From Streptomyces griseoflavus (GTDB lineage: Bacteria; Actinomycetota; Actinomycetes; Streptomycetales; Streptomycetaceae): a stretch of DNA of 64,000 bases. Location: the NCBI RefSeq assembly GCF_014649995.1, contig NZ_BMUC01000006.1, positions 313,290 through 377,289 on the forward strand, read 5' to 3'. The stretch's first letter is position 1, and every line of letters starts with the position of its first letter. Shown piece after piece: positions 8,315 through 16,385 of the stretch. Below the pieces are notes generated by a model that saw nothing but the letters and a program-made list of their open reading frames with translations, made no database searches and was not told the DNA's origin. The position numbers and the translations under genes were made by a program.

Positions 8315-9228
8315 GAGGCGGTTCCAATCAGGGCGTTCAGCTGGTCTCTGGTGGGGAGGGCGGGCACGACGCCCGCGATCGTCACGGTGTGGGAGCCCGC
8401 GACGGCGGCGAACCCGACGGCCCGCTCGACGGGTTGTCCCTCCGCCAGGGCGACGGCGAAGGCGGCGGTGAAGGAGTCGCCGGCGCCCGTGGTGTCGACG
8501 ACGGCCGGGGCGGGGTGCGGGGGCACGGTGCGCAGGCCGGAGGACTGGGCGACCAGCGCGCCCTCGCCGCCCCGGGTGAGGACGACGACGCCTCCGGTGC
8601 GGTCGCGCAGCGCCCCGGCCAGTTCCTCGTCGCCGAGACCGTGTTCCGCGCCGAGGCCGAGGAGGACGGGCGCCTCGGTCTGATTGGGCGTCAGGACGTC
8701 GATGAGGGGCCAGCATTCGGCCGGCAGCGGCCGGGCGGGGGCCGGGTTGAGGAGGGTGCGGGTGCCCGTCTCGCGGCCGGTGCGCAGCGCCGCGACCACG
8801 GCCTCCTCGGGGATCTCCATGGAGACGACCAGGATGTCGGCGGAGGCGATCTCGGCGCGGAAGGACTCCACGGCCGCGGCGTCCAGTTCGTCGAGGGCGC
8901 CCGGGGCGATGGCGATGCGGTTCTCGCCGGACGGCTCCACCAGGATGAAGCCGACCATGGTGGGGGCCTGGGCGGTGACCACGTGCTCGGCGGCGACGCC
9001 CTCGCGCTCCCACAGCTCCCGCGCGGAGCGGCCGAACTCGTCGTCGCCCACGGCGGTGAGCAGCGAGACCGCGGCCCCGAGCCGGGCGGCGGCGATGGCC
9101 TGATTGCTGCCCTTGCCGCCGGCACCCGCGTCGAACAGACCGCCCGAGACCGTCTCCCCCGCGGCGGGCGCCTTGGGCACCCTCATGGTGAGACCGGCTC
9201 CATAGCTTCCAACAACCGCGATCTTCAT
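8311..9228 (-). CDS. rbsK: ribokinase (PfkB family)
   Basis: A 305-aa cytoplasmic sugar kinase that phosphorylates the imported pentose. PfkB signatures are present: the N-terminal DAGAGGKGSNQAIAAARLG glycine-rich segment that binds sugar, and the C-terminal DTTGAGDSFTAAF with the anion hole and catalytic Asp. The ATG at 9228 gives the usual MKIAVVGSYG start; an in-frame start 36 nt upstream lacks family support. It is the first gene of the operon, about 36 nt downstream of the predicted transcription start. With the RbsD homologue it points to ribose; with the DeoC-like aldolase, deoxyribose or another pentose is also possible. Confidence 0.9.
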   Translation of the reverse strand: MKIAVVGSYGAGLTMRVPKAPAAGETVSGGLFDAGAGGKGSNQAIAAARLGAAVSLLTAVGDDEFGRSARELWEREGVAAEHVVTAQAPTMVGFILVEPSGENRIAIAPGALDELDAAAVESFRAEIASADILVVSMEIPEEAVVAALRTGRETGTRTLLNPAPARPLPAECWPLIDVLTPNQTEAPVLLGLGAEHGLGDEELAGALRDRTGGVVVLTRGGEGALVAQSSGLRTVPPHPAPAVVDTTGAGDSFTAAFAVALAEGQPVERAVGFAAVAGSHTVTIAGVVPALPTRDQLNALIGTAS

Positions 9229-9246
9229 CGGCACACCACTTTGTGT

Positions 9247-9294
9247 ATGGACAACCATGAACAAGCGCGATCGTATGTATAGGGATGTCCATAG
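9247..9294. promoter_or_regulatory. candidate GntR operator (TATGGACA inverted repeat)
   Basis: TATGGACA at 9247-9254 is repeated in perfect inverted orientation at 9287-9294. Both half sites continue as TATGGACANCC. One lies in the promoter spacer, the other just downstream of the predicted transcription start, which fits repression by the operon's GntR/HutC regulator. Confidence 0.6.
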
Positions 9295-9299
9295 TCAAC
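9271..9299 (-). promoter_or_regulatory. sigma70-like promoter of the ribose-type operon
   Basis: On the minus strand TTGACT (9294-9299) and TACGAT (9271-9276) are separated by exactly 17 nt. This is a near-consensus vegetative promoter. The start of transcription would fall near 9264, about 36 nt before the ribokinase ATG. Confidence 0.75.
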
Positions 9300-9367
9300 G
9301 GTCGAAAGACAGAAGGTTTCCAGCCATGGCGAGCGGGGTGACGTTCAGCCGCTCCGCCCGGGGCGGT

Positions 9368-11386
9368 TCAGCGGTCGCCGGGAACGCGCAGGGCGATCAG
9401 GGCGACGTCGTCGTCGTTGTCGACGGTCAGCTGGTCGGTGAGGAGGGTGTCGCAGAACGCCTGCAACGGCCGGGTGACGGCCCCGGCGGCGTGGCGGCGC
9501 AGGCGTTCCAGGCCGGCGGTGAGGTCCTCGTCGCGGCGTTCCACGAGGCCGTCGGTGTAGAACAGCAGGGTCGAGCCGGGCTCGAGAGGCTCGACGGCAC
9601 TGTCGTACTCGGGCCGCGGGACGAGGCCGAGCATCGGGGAGTGGCCCGCGGTGAGGAAGCGCGCGGTGCCGTCCGCGTCGACCAGCAGGGGCGGCGGGTG
9701 GCCGGCGACGGAGTACTGGAGCAGGAAGCCGCCGGGGTCCCGGCGTTCGACGCGGGCCAGGACGCAGGTGGCGGTGCAGTCGGCGTAGAGGGTCTGCACG
9801 GCGACGTCCAGCCGGCGCAGGATCGTCCCGGTCGGTTCCTGGCGGTCCAGGGTGAGTCCGCGGAGCATGTTGCGCAGCTGGCCCATGGTGACGGCGGCGG
9901 GCAGGTCGTGGCCGGCGACGTCGCCGATGGTGAGGACGGTGGCGCCGTCGCGCAGCTCGAAGGCGTCGTACCAGTCACCGCCGACCTCGGCGGCCGCGGT
10001 GCTGGGCCGGTAGCGGACGGCGATGTCGAGGCCGGGCACGTCCGGCGGGTCGGTGAGCAGGCTGCGCTGGAGGGCCAGGGCCACCTGCCGGGTCCGCTGG
10101 TACTCCATGGCCTTGCTGAGGGGGGTGTGCACCCGTTCCAGGAGGGTGCGCAGCAGGCTGATCTCCTCCTGGCCGAGGGGTGGGCGGTCGCCGCTGGCCG
10201 AGGCGGTGACCAGGGCGGCCGTGACACCGTCGACGACGACGGGGAGCAGGACGACGCTGTTGGCGCCGGGGGGCAGCCACGGCGCGGTGCCGGGCGGGGA
10301 GAGGTCCGGCGGGGGCTCACCGGGCGGGAAGACGGCGTGCACGGGGCTGCGCCCGTCGGCGGCGCGGGCGAGCGGACTGCCGGGGTCGAGGTGCTCCTCC
10401 TGGTGCGGGGGCAGCTCCGGCAGCCCGGGGCCGCTGACGGCGGCGACCCGTTCCGCGGTGAGCGGGGTGCCCGGCGGGCGGTGCAGGGCGTGCGGCAGGA
10501 GGTGGATGGTGCAGTTGTCGGCGATGTCGGGCACGATCACGCCGGAGAGGGCGGCGAGCATGTCGTCCAGCCGGGCCATGCCGGCCGTGGCGGTGGTGGC
10601 CCGTGCCAGCAGTTCCTCGCGGCGGGTCTCGCGCCACTCCTGCTCGACGTCCGTGCAGGTGCCCACCCACTCGATCACCGTGTCGCCGTCCCGTACCGGC
10701 GCGGCGTGGACGGCGAAGTGCCGGTGGCCGCCCTTGGCCAGCCGCAGCCGGTAGGTGCGGCTCCAGAGCGGAACCTGCTCGGCGACGGCCCGCCGCCACG
10801 ACGCGACGGCCGTGTCACGGTCGTCGGGGTGGATCGCGTCGGCCCAGCCGTCGCCCCGGAACTCCTCCCAGCTCTGCCCGGTCACCCGTTCCCAGCCGGG
10901 ACTGGGCTCGCTCACCACGCCCTCGGGGTCCGTCACCCACACGATCTGCGATCCGGCGCTCACCAGGCTGCGGTAGCGCTGGAGCACGCGGCGGCGCTCC
11001 TCGGACAGCACGCGGATGCGTTCCGAGGCGGTCACCTGATCGGTGACCTCGACGAGCACGGCGAGCACCCCGTGCCGTCCGTCGCTCATCGTGGCGTGGG
11101 AGATGCTGAAGGTGAAGTACCGCGTGCCCTCGTACGGCGCGTCAGGGTAGTCCAGGTCGACGGGCACGCTGGTGAGCACCTCGGCCGTGCCCGTGGCGTA
11201 GACGCGGTCGTACATGTCGAAGTAGCCGGACTGGGCGAGGTCGGGGAAGGCGTCGCGGACGGTCCGGCCCAGCGGGCGGTCGCCGAAGGTGCGCCGGTAG
11301 ACGGCGTTGGTGTAGGCGAGCCGGTGGTCCGGCCCCTGGGTGACCACGACGCCGATGGGGGCCGGGTCGAACATCTCGAGCCTCAT
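9368..11386 (-). CDS. PAS-PAS-GAF-PP2C (SpoIIE-type) protein phosphatase
   Basis: A 672-aa multidomain signalling protein. Two PAS domains occupy residues ~1-115 and ~140-260 (the second has WVTDPEGVVSEPSPGWERVTG), a GAF-like region spans ~270-435, and a C-terminal PP2C/SpoIIE phosphatase spans ~445-672. The phosphatase has the metal-binding motifs VGGDWYDAF and IGDVAGHDLPAAV, and the late DNDDDVALIALRVP. No membrane segment or histidine-kinase-like anti-sigma domain is seen. In actinomycetes such proteins dephosphorylate anti-sigma factor antagonists in response to a signal sensed by PAS or GAF. The ATG at 11386 is preceded by a GGTGG-like site. It is a single gene downstream of hemE on the same strand; the partner is unknown. 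Confidence 0.9.
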   Translation of the reverse strand: MRLEMFDPAPIGVVVTQGPDHRLAYTNAVYRRTFGDRPLGRTVRDAFPDLAQSGYFDMYDRVYATGTAEVLTSVPVDLDYPDAPYEGTRYFTFSISHATMSDGRHGVLAVLVEVTDQVTASERIRVLSEERRRVLQRYRSLVSAGSQIVWVTDPEGVVSEPSPGWERVTGQSWEEFRGDGWADAIHPDDRDTAVASWRRAVAEQVPLWSRTYRLRLAKGGHRHFAVHAAPVRDGDTVIEWVGTCTDVEQEWRETRREELLARATTATAGMARLDDMLAALSGVIVPDIADNCTIHLLPHALHRPPGTPLTAERVAAVSGPGLPELPPHQEEHLDPGSPLARAADGRSPVHAVFPPGEPPPDLSPPGTAPWLPPGANSVVLLPVVVDGVTAALVTASASGDRPPLGQEEISLLRTLLERVHTPLSKAMEYQRTRQVALALQRSLLTDPPDVPGLDIAVRYRPSTAAAEVGGDWYDAFELRDGATVLTIGDVAGHDLPAAVTMGQLRNMLRGLTLDRQEPTGTILRRLDVAVQTLYADCTATCVLARVERRDPGGFLLQYSVAGHPPPLLVDADGTARFLTAGHSPMLGLVPRPEYDSAVEPLEPGSTLLFYTDGLVERRDEDLTAGLERLRRHAAGAVTRPLQAFCDTLLTDQLTVDNDDDVALIALRVPGDR

Positions 11387-11464
11387 GGTGCCTCCACCTG
11401 CCCGGACCCGGGAGCGAGCGGTGGGCAGCGTAAAGGCCCAGTACCCCGCCCCCGGGGTCCGACG

Positions 11465-11483
11465 CGCGTGCGCCGCGCACGCG
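11465..11483 (-). terminator. possible hemE terminator hairpin
   Basis: CGCGTGCG and CGCACGCG form an 8-bp stem with a 3-nt loop just after the hemE stop. There is no T-run, so the call is weak. Confidence 0.35.
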
Positions 11484-11488
11484 GTGGG

Positions 11489-12583
11489 TCAGCGCGCGGT
11501 CCGCGTGTGGACGTACTCCACGAGACGGGTCAGGGCGTCCGCGTCGGTGTTCGGCATGACGCCGTGGCCGAGGTTGAAGATGTGGCCCTCCAGGCCCTGG
11601 GCCGAGTCCAGCACCTCCCGCGCCTTGGTCTCGACGGCTTCGCGGCCCGCGAAGAGGACGGTCGGGTCGAGGTTGCCCTGGAGCGCCTTGCCGGGGCCGA
11701 CGCGGCGGGCGGCCTCGTCCATCGGGACGCGCCAGTCGACGCCGACGACGTCCGCGCCGGCCTCGCCCATGAGGCCGAGCAGTTCCCCGGTGCCGACCCC
11801 GAAGTGGATACGGGGCACGCCGTAGCCGGCCACCTCGCGGAACACCTTCGCGGAGGCGGACAGCACGGAGCGCCGGTAGTCGGCGGGGGCGAGCGCGCCG
11901 GCCCAGGAGTCGAAGAGCTGGACGGCCGAGGCGCCGGCCTCGATCTGCACCTTGAGGAACGCGGACGTGATGTCGGCGAGGCGGTCGAGCAGGTCGGCCC
12001 AGAGCTCCGGGTCGCCGTACATCATCGCCTTGGCGTTCTCGTACGTGCGGGACGGGCCGCCCTCGACGAGGTAGCTGGCGAGGGTGAAGGGGGCGCCGGC
12101 GAAACCGATCAGCGGGGTGGACCCGAGCTCACGGGTGAGCATGCCGATGGCCTCGGTGACGTAGGAGACGTCCTCGGGGGTGAGGTCGCGCAGCCGGGCC
12201 AGGTCGGCGCGGGTGCGGACCGGCTGCTCGACGACCGGGCCGATGCCGGGCTTGATGTCGAGGTCGATGCCGATGGCCTTGAGGGGCACGACGATGTCAC
12301 TGAAGTAGATGGCGGCGTCGACGCGGTGGCGGCGCACCGGCTGCAGCGTGATCTCGGTGACCAGGTCGGGGCGCATGCAGGAGTCGAGCATGCCGATGCC
12401 CTCGCGCACCTTGCGGTACTCCGGCAGCGAGCGTCCGGCCTGCCGCATGAACCACACCGGCGTGTGCGGCACCTCCTCGCGGCGGCACGCCCTGAGGAAG
12501 GCTGAATCCCTGACCGCGTCGTTCTTGACGGGGTCGGGGGTCGGTGTCGGCGTCTGGCCCTTCGGGCTCGCGTTGGCACTCAC
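11489..12583 (-). CDS. hemE: uroporphyrinogen decarboxylase
   Basis: A 364-aa enzyme that decarboxylates the four acetate side chains of uroporphyrinogen III to give coproporphyrinogen III in haem biosynthesis. The N-terminal signature [16 protein letters not shown] and the second signature [16 protein letters not shown] are intact. The invariant Asp of the YFSDIVVP segment is present, as are the C-terminal [11 protein letters not shown] and NLGHGVMP elements. Length is normal for the family with a ~20-residue polar N-terminal extension. The GTG at 12583 is chosen because upstream in-frame sequence is intergenic in character. It is divergent from the DUF3000 gene (144 bp between starts), an arrangement I recall in other streptomycetes. 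Confidence 0.96.
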   Translation of the reverse strand: MSANASPKGQTPTPTPDPVKNDAVRDSAFLRACRREEVPHTPVWFMRQAGRSLPEYRKVREGIGMLDSCMRPDLVTEITLQPVRRHRVDAAIYFSDIVVPLKAIGIDLDIKPGIGPVVEQPVRTRADLARLRDLTPEDVSYVTEAIGMLTRELGSTPLIGFAGAPFTLASYLVEGGPSRTYENAKAMMYGDPELWADLLDRLADITSAFLKVQIEAGASAVQLFDSWAGALAPADYRRSVLSASAKVFREVAGYGVPRIHFGVGTGELLGLMGEAGADVVGVDWRVPMDEAARRVGPGKALQGNLDPTVLFAGREAVETKAREVLDSAQGLEGHIFNLGHGVMPNTDADALTRLVEYVHTRTAR

Positions 12584-12727
12584 ACCGGCCAGTCTCGCAC
12601 GAGCGGTCCGGCCGCCGGACCCGAGGTCGTCCGGTACGCGGTGCGCGCGGGGCGGGATCCGGACACCCCCGGGTGGCGCGGGTGTCCCTCCCTGCGCCGG
12701 GAGCCCGTTCCGCTTAACCTTCCCCGC

Positions 12728-13402
12728 ATGGCTGCGGCTCAGGGACGACTGTCGGACGGCGCTGGCGGAATGGACGAACCGAAGGAGGCCGAGGGCGATC
12801 TCGGGAACGGAGGGGCGCCCCCGCTGCCCTTCCGGGCCGCTGTCGACGCGCTGCGGGGCACGCGGCTGCGGCCGCAGATCGAGATCGACCCCGCCCCCGC
12901 TCCCAAACGGCTCGCTCCGTACGCGTACGCGCTGGAGGCCGCGGTCGTCGACGGCGAGGAGGACCTGGCCGACGGGCGGCTGGTGCTGCTGCACGATCCG
13001 GCCGGGCACGACGCGTGGCGGGGCGCCTTCCGCCTGGTGACGCTGGTGCGCGCGGAGCTGGAGCCGGAGATGGCGGCGGACCCGCTGCTGCCGGAGGTGT
13101 GCTGGTCCTGGCTGACCGGCGCGCTGTCCGCGCGCGGGCTGGCGTACGGCGAGCCGAGCGGCACGGTGACGCGGGCCAGTTCCCACTACTTCGGCGGACT
13201 GGCGGAGCGGCCGTCCGCCTCGCAGATCGAGATCCGGGCCTCCTGGACACCGCGGGAGGGGCTGGGCGGGGTGCCGGACACGGGCACGCACCTGGTGGCG
13301 TGGTGCGATCTGCTGGCCCAGGTGGCGGGGCTGCCGCCGGCCGCCCCGGGGGACGCATCGGTCGTGACGCTGCCGCAGCGCCGGGGACCGCAGTCGCGCT
13401 GA
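12728..13402 (+). CDS. DUF3000 family protein
   Basis: A 224-aa protein matching the actinobacterial DUF3000 family. Recognisable elements are [33 protein letters not shown]-type sequence near residues 35-65, [15 protein letters not shown] in the middle, and [25 protein letters not shown] towards the end. The family has no known enzymatic activity. The protein is probably cytoplasmic; no signal peptide or membrane helix is seen. The ATG at 12728 follows a promoter-like region shared with divergent hemE. A start at MDEPKEAEG (residue 15) is also possible. The function is unknown. Confidence 0.85.
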   Translation: MAAAQGRLSDGAGGMDEPKEAEGDLGNGGAPPLPFRAAVDALRGTRLRPQIEIDPAPAPKRLAPYAYALEAAVVDGEEDLADGRLVLLHDPAGHDAWRGAFRLVTLVRAELEPEMAADPLLPEVCWSWLTGALSARGLAYGEPSGTVTRASSHYFGGLAERPSASQIEIRASWTPREGLGGVPDTGTHLVAWCDLLAQVAGLPPAAPGDASVVTLPQRRGPQSR

Positions 13403-13668
13403 GATTCCCGTTCGGGGCGCCACGCAATCATCGATGGCGATCTCTTTGTCGATACGGCCACATTCGGAAGCGTTGCGACGCAGACCGAAACCGTTCGATC
13501 TTCGAATGATCGACCGCGCGTCCGAATTGCCCGGATTGTTACTCACTACTTCGTGATCATTTCCTAAAGGACTCCAGGTTTGCTGCCGAAGACGACTGTG
13601 ACCTTGAAAGCACGGTTCGTCCCCTCACCCCCCACGAGCCGGCCCCGTCCCGCCCCCCAGGAGGCCTG

Positions 13669-14331
13669 GTGTCCGTTCTCCTCGAGCAGCCCGCAAGCCT
13701 GGTCGCCTACCGCCCGAACAAGCCGACCGCCATGGTGGTCGTGGCCGACCCCCGCGTGCGTTCCACCGTCACCCGCCACCTGTGGGCGCTCGGTGTACGC
13801 GACGTCATCGAGGCCTCGTCCGTCGCGGAGGCTCGTCCCCGCATCGGCAACCCCCGCGACATCTGCGTCGCCGAAGTCCATCTGCCGGACGGCTCCGGCC
13901 TCACCCTCCTCTCCGAGACCCGCGCCGCCGGATGGCCCAACGGCCTCGCGCTGTCCGCCGCCGACGACATCGGCGCCGTGCGCAACGCGCTGGCCGGCGG
14001 AGTGAAGGGGTACGTCGTCACCGGCACCCGTACCAACCTCGGGCTCCCCACCCGGCCCGGGGCCGCCCCGATCGGCGCCGCCGCCGCCCGGCTGCACCGC
14101 CGCCCCCCGGGTGCCCCGAGCCACCCGGGCGGCTACCGCGAACTGTCCGGCCGCGAGGTCGAGGTGCTGCGCCTGGTGGCGGAGGGCCAGTCGAACAAGG
14201 CGATCGGCGTCTCCATGGGCCTGTCCGCGCTGACCGTCAAGAGCCACCTCGCCCGCATCGCCCGCAAGCTCGGCACGGGTGACCGGGCCGGAATGGTGGC
14301 GGTGGCCCTGCGCACGGGCATCATCCACTGA
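13669..14331 (+). CDS. LuxR/NarL-type response regulator with degenerate receiver
   Basis: A 220-aa regulator with an N-terminal receiver-like domain (~20-130) and a C-terminal LuxR helix-turn-helix (~150-215: LSGREVEVLRLVAEGQSNKAI, then GLSALTVKSHLARIARKLG). The receiver lacks key residues. The phospho-acceptor Asp position in CVAEVHLPDG reads Glu, the acidic pair is reduced to one Asp (VVVADPRVR), and the conserved Lys is replaced in GYVVTGT. It is therefore likely to act without phosphorylation. The GTG start has a GGAGG ribosome-binding site. No histidine kinase is adjacent. The 266-bp upstream region is relatively AT rich and probably holds the promoter. Targets are unknown. Confidence 0.92.
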   Translation: MSVLLEQPASLVAYRPNKPTAMVVVADPRVRSTVTRHLWALGVRDVIEASSVAEARPRIGNPRDICVAEVHLPDGSGLTLLSETRAAGWPNGLALSAADDIGAVRNALAGGVKGYVVTGTRTNLGLPTRPGAAPIGAAAARLHRRPPGAPSHPGGYRELSGREVEVLRLVAEGQSNKAIGVSMGLSALTVKSHLARIARKLGTGDRAGMVAVALRTGIIH

Positions 14332-14513
14332 CCCTCCGATCCCTCACCCGTTCCCTCACCGCCCCCCTCAGAGGCCCCGGACGGCGCCCGTCGACGCGAC
14401 ACCGTCGGCGGGCGTCTTCGCGCGCCGAGAGCCCCTCCCGCCGCCGAGGCCTGTTTTCGCTGGTCGGCGCGGACCTCGCCCGCAGAGGCAGATCAGGGGC
14501 CGGGTCGTACGGA

Positions 14514-14519
14514 TACTCT
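14514..14519 (+). promoter_or_regulatory. possible -10 element of a leaderless RNase D transcript
   Basis: TACTCT ends 6 nt before the GTG start at 14526, so transcription would begin on the start codon itself. No Shine-Dalgarno is present. The -35 region is not convincing. Confidence 0.4.
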
Positions 14520-14525
14520 TGACAG

Positions 14526-15815
14526 GTGACCGACGCCCACGACACCGCAGCAGACCGTTCACTGCGAACCACCGGAGGCGCCCCTCCGGACGACGGCGGA
14601 TCTTCTGTGACGGAGGCGCCGATTCCCTTGCTCGAACCACGCGAGGGCATTCCTCCCGTGATCGCGGACGAGGCCGCCCTCGCCGAGGCGGTCGCTGCCT
14701 TCGCCGCGGGCCGCGGCCCCGTCGCCGTCGACGCCGAGCGCGCCTCCGGCTACCGCTACGGGCAGCGCGCCTACCTGGTCCAGCTGCGCCGCGAGGGCGC
14801 GGGCACCGCGCTGATCGACCCCGTCGCCTGTCCCGACCTGTCCGGGCTGGGCGAGGCGCTGTCCGGCGTCGAGTGGGTGCTGCACGCCGCCACCCAGGAC
14901 CTGCCGTGCCTGCGCGAGATAGGCATGCGGCCGGGCCTCCTCTTCGACACCGAGCTGGCCGGACGCCTGGCCGGGTTCCCCCGGGTGGGGCTCGGCGCGA
15001 TGGTGGAGAACGTGCTCGGCTTCGTCCTGGAGAAGGGCCACTCCGCCGTGGACTGGTCCACCCGCCCGCTGCCCGAGCCCTGGCTGCGCTACGCCGCCCT
15101 CGACGTCGAACTGCTGGTCGACCTGCGGGACGCGCTGGAGAAGGAGCTGGACCGGCAGGGCAAGCTCGACTGGGCCCGGCAGGAGTTCGACGCGATCGCC
15201 TCCGCGCCGCCGCCGGAGCCCCGCAAGGACCCCTGGAGGCGCACCTCCGGCATGCACAAGGTCCGCCGCCGCCGGCAGATGGCCGTCGTCCGGGAGCTGT
15301 GGGAGGCCCGCGACCGCATCGCCCGCCGCCGGGACGTCTCCCCGGGCAAGGTGCTCTCCGACGCGGCCATCGTGGAGGCCGCGCTGGCCATGCCGGCCAA
15401 CTCCCACGCCCTGGGCGCGCTGAACGGGTTCGGGCAGCGTGTGGGGCGGCGCCAGCTGGAGCAGTGGCAGGCCGCCGTCGACCGGGCGAGGTCGCTCGGC
15501 GAGGACCGGCTGCCCCAGCCCGGCCAGCAGGTGACCGGTCCCCCGCCGCCGCGCGCGTGGGCGGACAAGGACCCGGCGGCCGCGGCGCGGCTGACGGCCG
15601 CACGGGCCGGGGTGAACGCGCTCGCCGAGCGGCTGGGGATGCCGGCGGAGAACCTGATCACGCCGGACACGGTGCGCAGGGTGTGCTGGGAGCCTCCGGC
15701 GGTGGTCGGGACGGAGTCCGTGGCGGCGGCGCTGGCCGCGCACGGGGCGCGGGCCTGGCAGGTCGAGCAGGTCACCCCCGTGCTGGTCGCCGCGCTGGCC
15801 GGCCAGGCGCCGTAG
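14526..15815 (+). CDS. rnd: ribonuclease D family 3'-5' exonuclease with HRDC domain
   Basis: A 429-aa protein. The DEDD exonuclease core lies at ~55-220: motif I is VAVDAERASGYRYGQRAYLV, motif II includes LHAATQDLPCL, and motif III is WLRYAALDVELLVDL. An HRDC nucleic-acid-binding domain follows at ~240-320 (RRQMAVVRELWEARDRIARR). The C-terminal ~100 residues form a second helical region. Such enzymes trim the 3' ends of tRNA and other RNA. The chosen GTG start has no ribosome-binding site but lies directly downstream of a -10-like TACTCT, so the mRNA may be leaderless. ATG or GTG codons further in would also leave the catalytic core intact. A 570-bp gene-poor stretch follows. Confidence 0.92.
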   Translation: MTDAHDTAADRSLRTTGGAPPDDGGSSVTEAPIPLLEPREGIPPVIADEAALAEAVAAFAAGRGPVAVDAERASGYRYGQRAYLVQLRREGAGTALIDPVACPDLSGLGEALSGVEWVLHAATQDLPCLREIGMRPGLLFDTELAGRLAGFPRVGLGAMVENVLGFVLEKGHSAVDWSTRPLPEPWLRYAALDVELLVDLRDALEKELDRQGKLDWARQEFDAIASAPPPEPRKDPWRRTSGMHKVRRRRQMAVVRELWEARDRIARRRDVSPGKVLSDAAIVEAALAMPANSHALGALNGFGQRVGRRQLEQWQAAVDRARSLGEDRLPQPGQQVTGPPPPRAWADKDPAAAARLTAARAGVNALAERLGMPAENLITPDTVRRVCWEPPAVVGTESVAAALAAHGARAWQVEQVTPVLVAALAGQAP

Positions 15816-15853
15816 GCGGGCCGTCCGCGGGCGGGTGCGGGTCGTACGGGGCT

Positions 15854-15876
15854 TGTCGCGCAGTTCCCCGCGCCCC
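15854..15876 (-). repeat. dispersed intergenic repeat, copy 2
   Basis: The inverse orientation of the 916-938 element, differing at one C/T position in the 23-bp core (GGGGCGCGGGGAAC followed by TGCGCGACA on the minus strand). It lies just after the RNase D stop, again intergenic. Confidence 0.6.
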
Positions 15877-16022
15877 CCGGGGCACTCCCGTGCACGCCCC
15901 TCCCAGCTCGCCCGCATCGGGCCTGCGGCTGAAGCGGAACAGGGACGTCGAGATCACGCCAAGATCCTCGGAGGCCATGTCGGACTCCCCCGGCATGCCG
16001 CGCCACTGGAAGGCGGACGACG

Positions 16023-16217
16023 GTGACGCGCTCGCTGCCGGCGGCCGCGCCGGGCGAGCGGCCGACGGCAGTCGTGTACGACAACGACATCATGGCGGTG
16101 GCGGGGTTGTCGGTGGTCGCGGAGAGGGGTTGCGGGTGCCGGACGACGTGTCCCTGCCGGCGTGGGACGACTCGCAGTCGTGCGGGGCTACGCACCCGGA
16201 CCCCCTTGCGGCCCTGA
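16023..16217 (+). pseudogene. LacI-family regulator remnant, frameshifted
   Basis: In one frame 16053-16127 reads RPTAVVYDNDIMAVAGLSVV followed by AERG, the effector-domain core of LacI/GalR regulators. The match then continues one frame over at 16130-16217 as LRVPDDVSLPAWDDSQS, again exactly the expected next block. The frame change falls in the run GGAGAGGGGTTGCGG. The DNA-binding half and most of the effector domain are gone, so this is a relic of a lost regulator. No remnant of a linked sugar gene could be recognised nearby. Confidence 0.8.
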
Positions 16218-16385
16218 ACGGGCCTCGCCCTCGGACGCCGGACGGGCTGACCTCCGGCCGGAACAGGGAGGGCCGGACGTGTGATGTTCGCCGCTCCACG
16301 CGGCGGGGGTGGGCAGTCACGTTACCCGCAAGTAGCATGGGCCGTAAGCAAGCGCTCAGCATCCCGTACCTGGAGGAGAGCCATC

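Larger units (their letters stand above)
15816..16385. other. gene-poor interval between RNase D and fadA
   Basis: This 570-bp stretch holds the second copy of the dispersed repeat (15854-15876), a frameshifted LacI-family remnant (16023-16217) and, at the right end, the fadA promoter and its GGAGGAG ribosome-binding site. No intact gene was found on either strand. Confidence 0.7.

Noticed and set aside
9257-12505. 1082-codon plus-strand open frame opposite the phosphatase and hemE genes
   Set aside because: Antisense shadow of two well-supported genes; the translation is a Gly/Val/His-rich low-complexity sequence with no domains.
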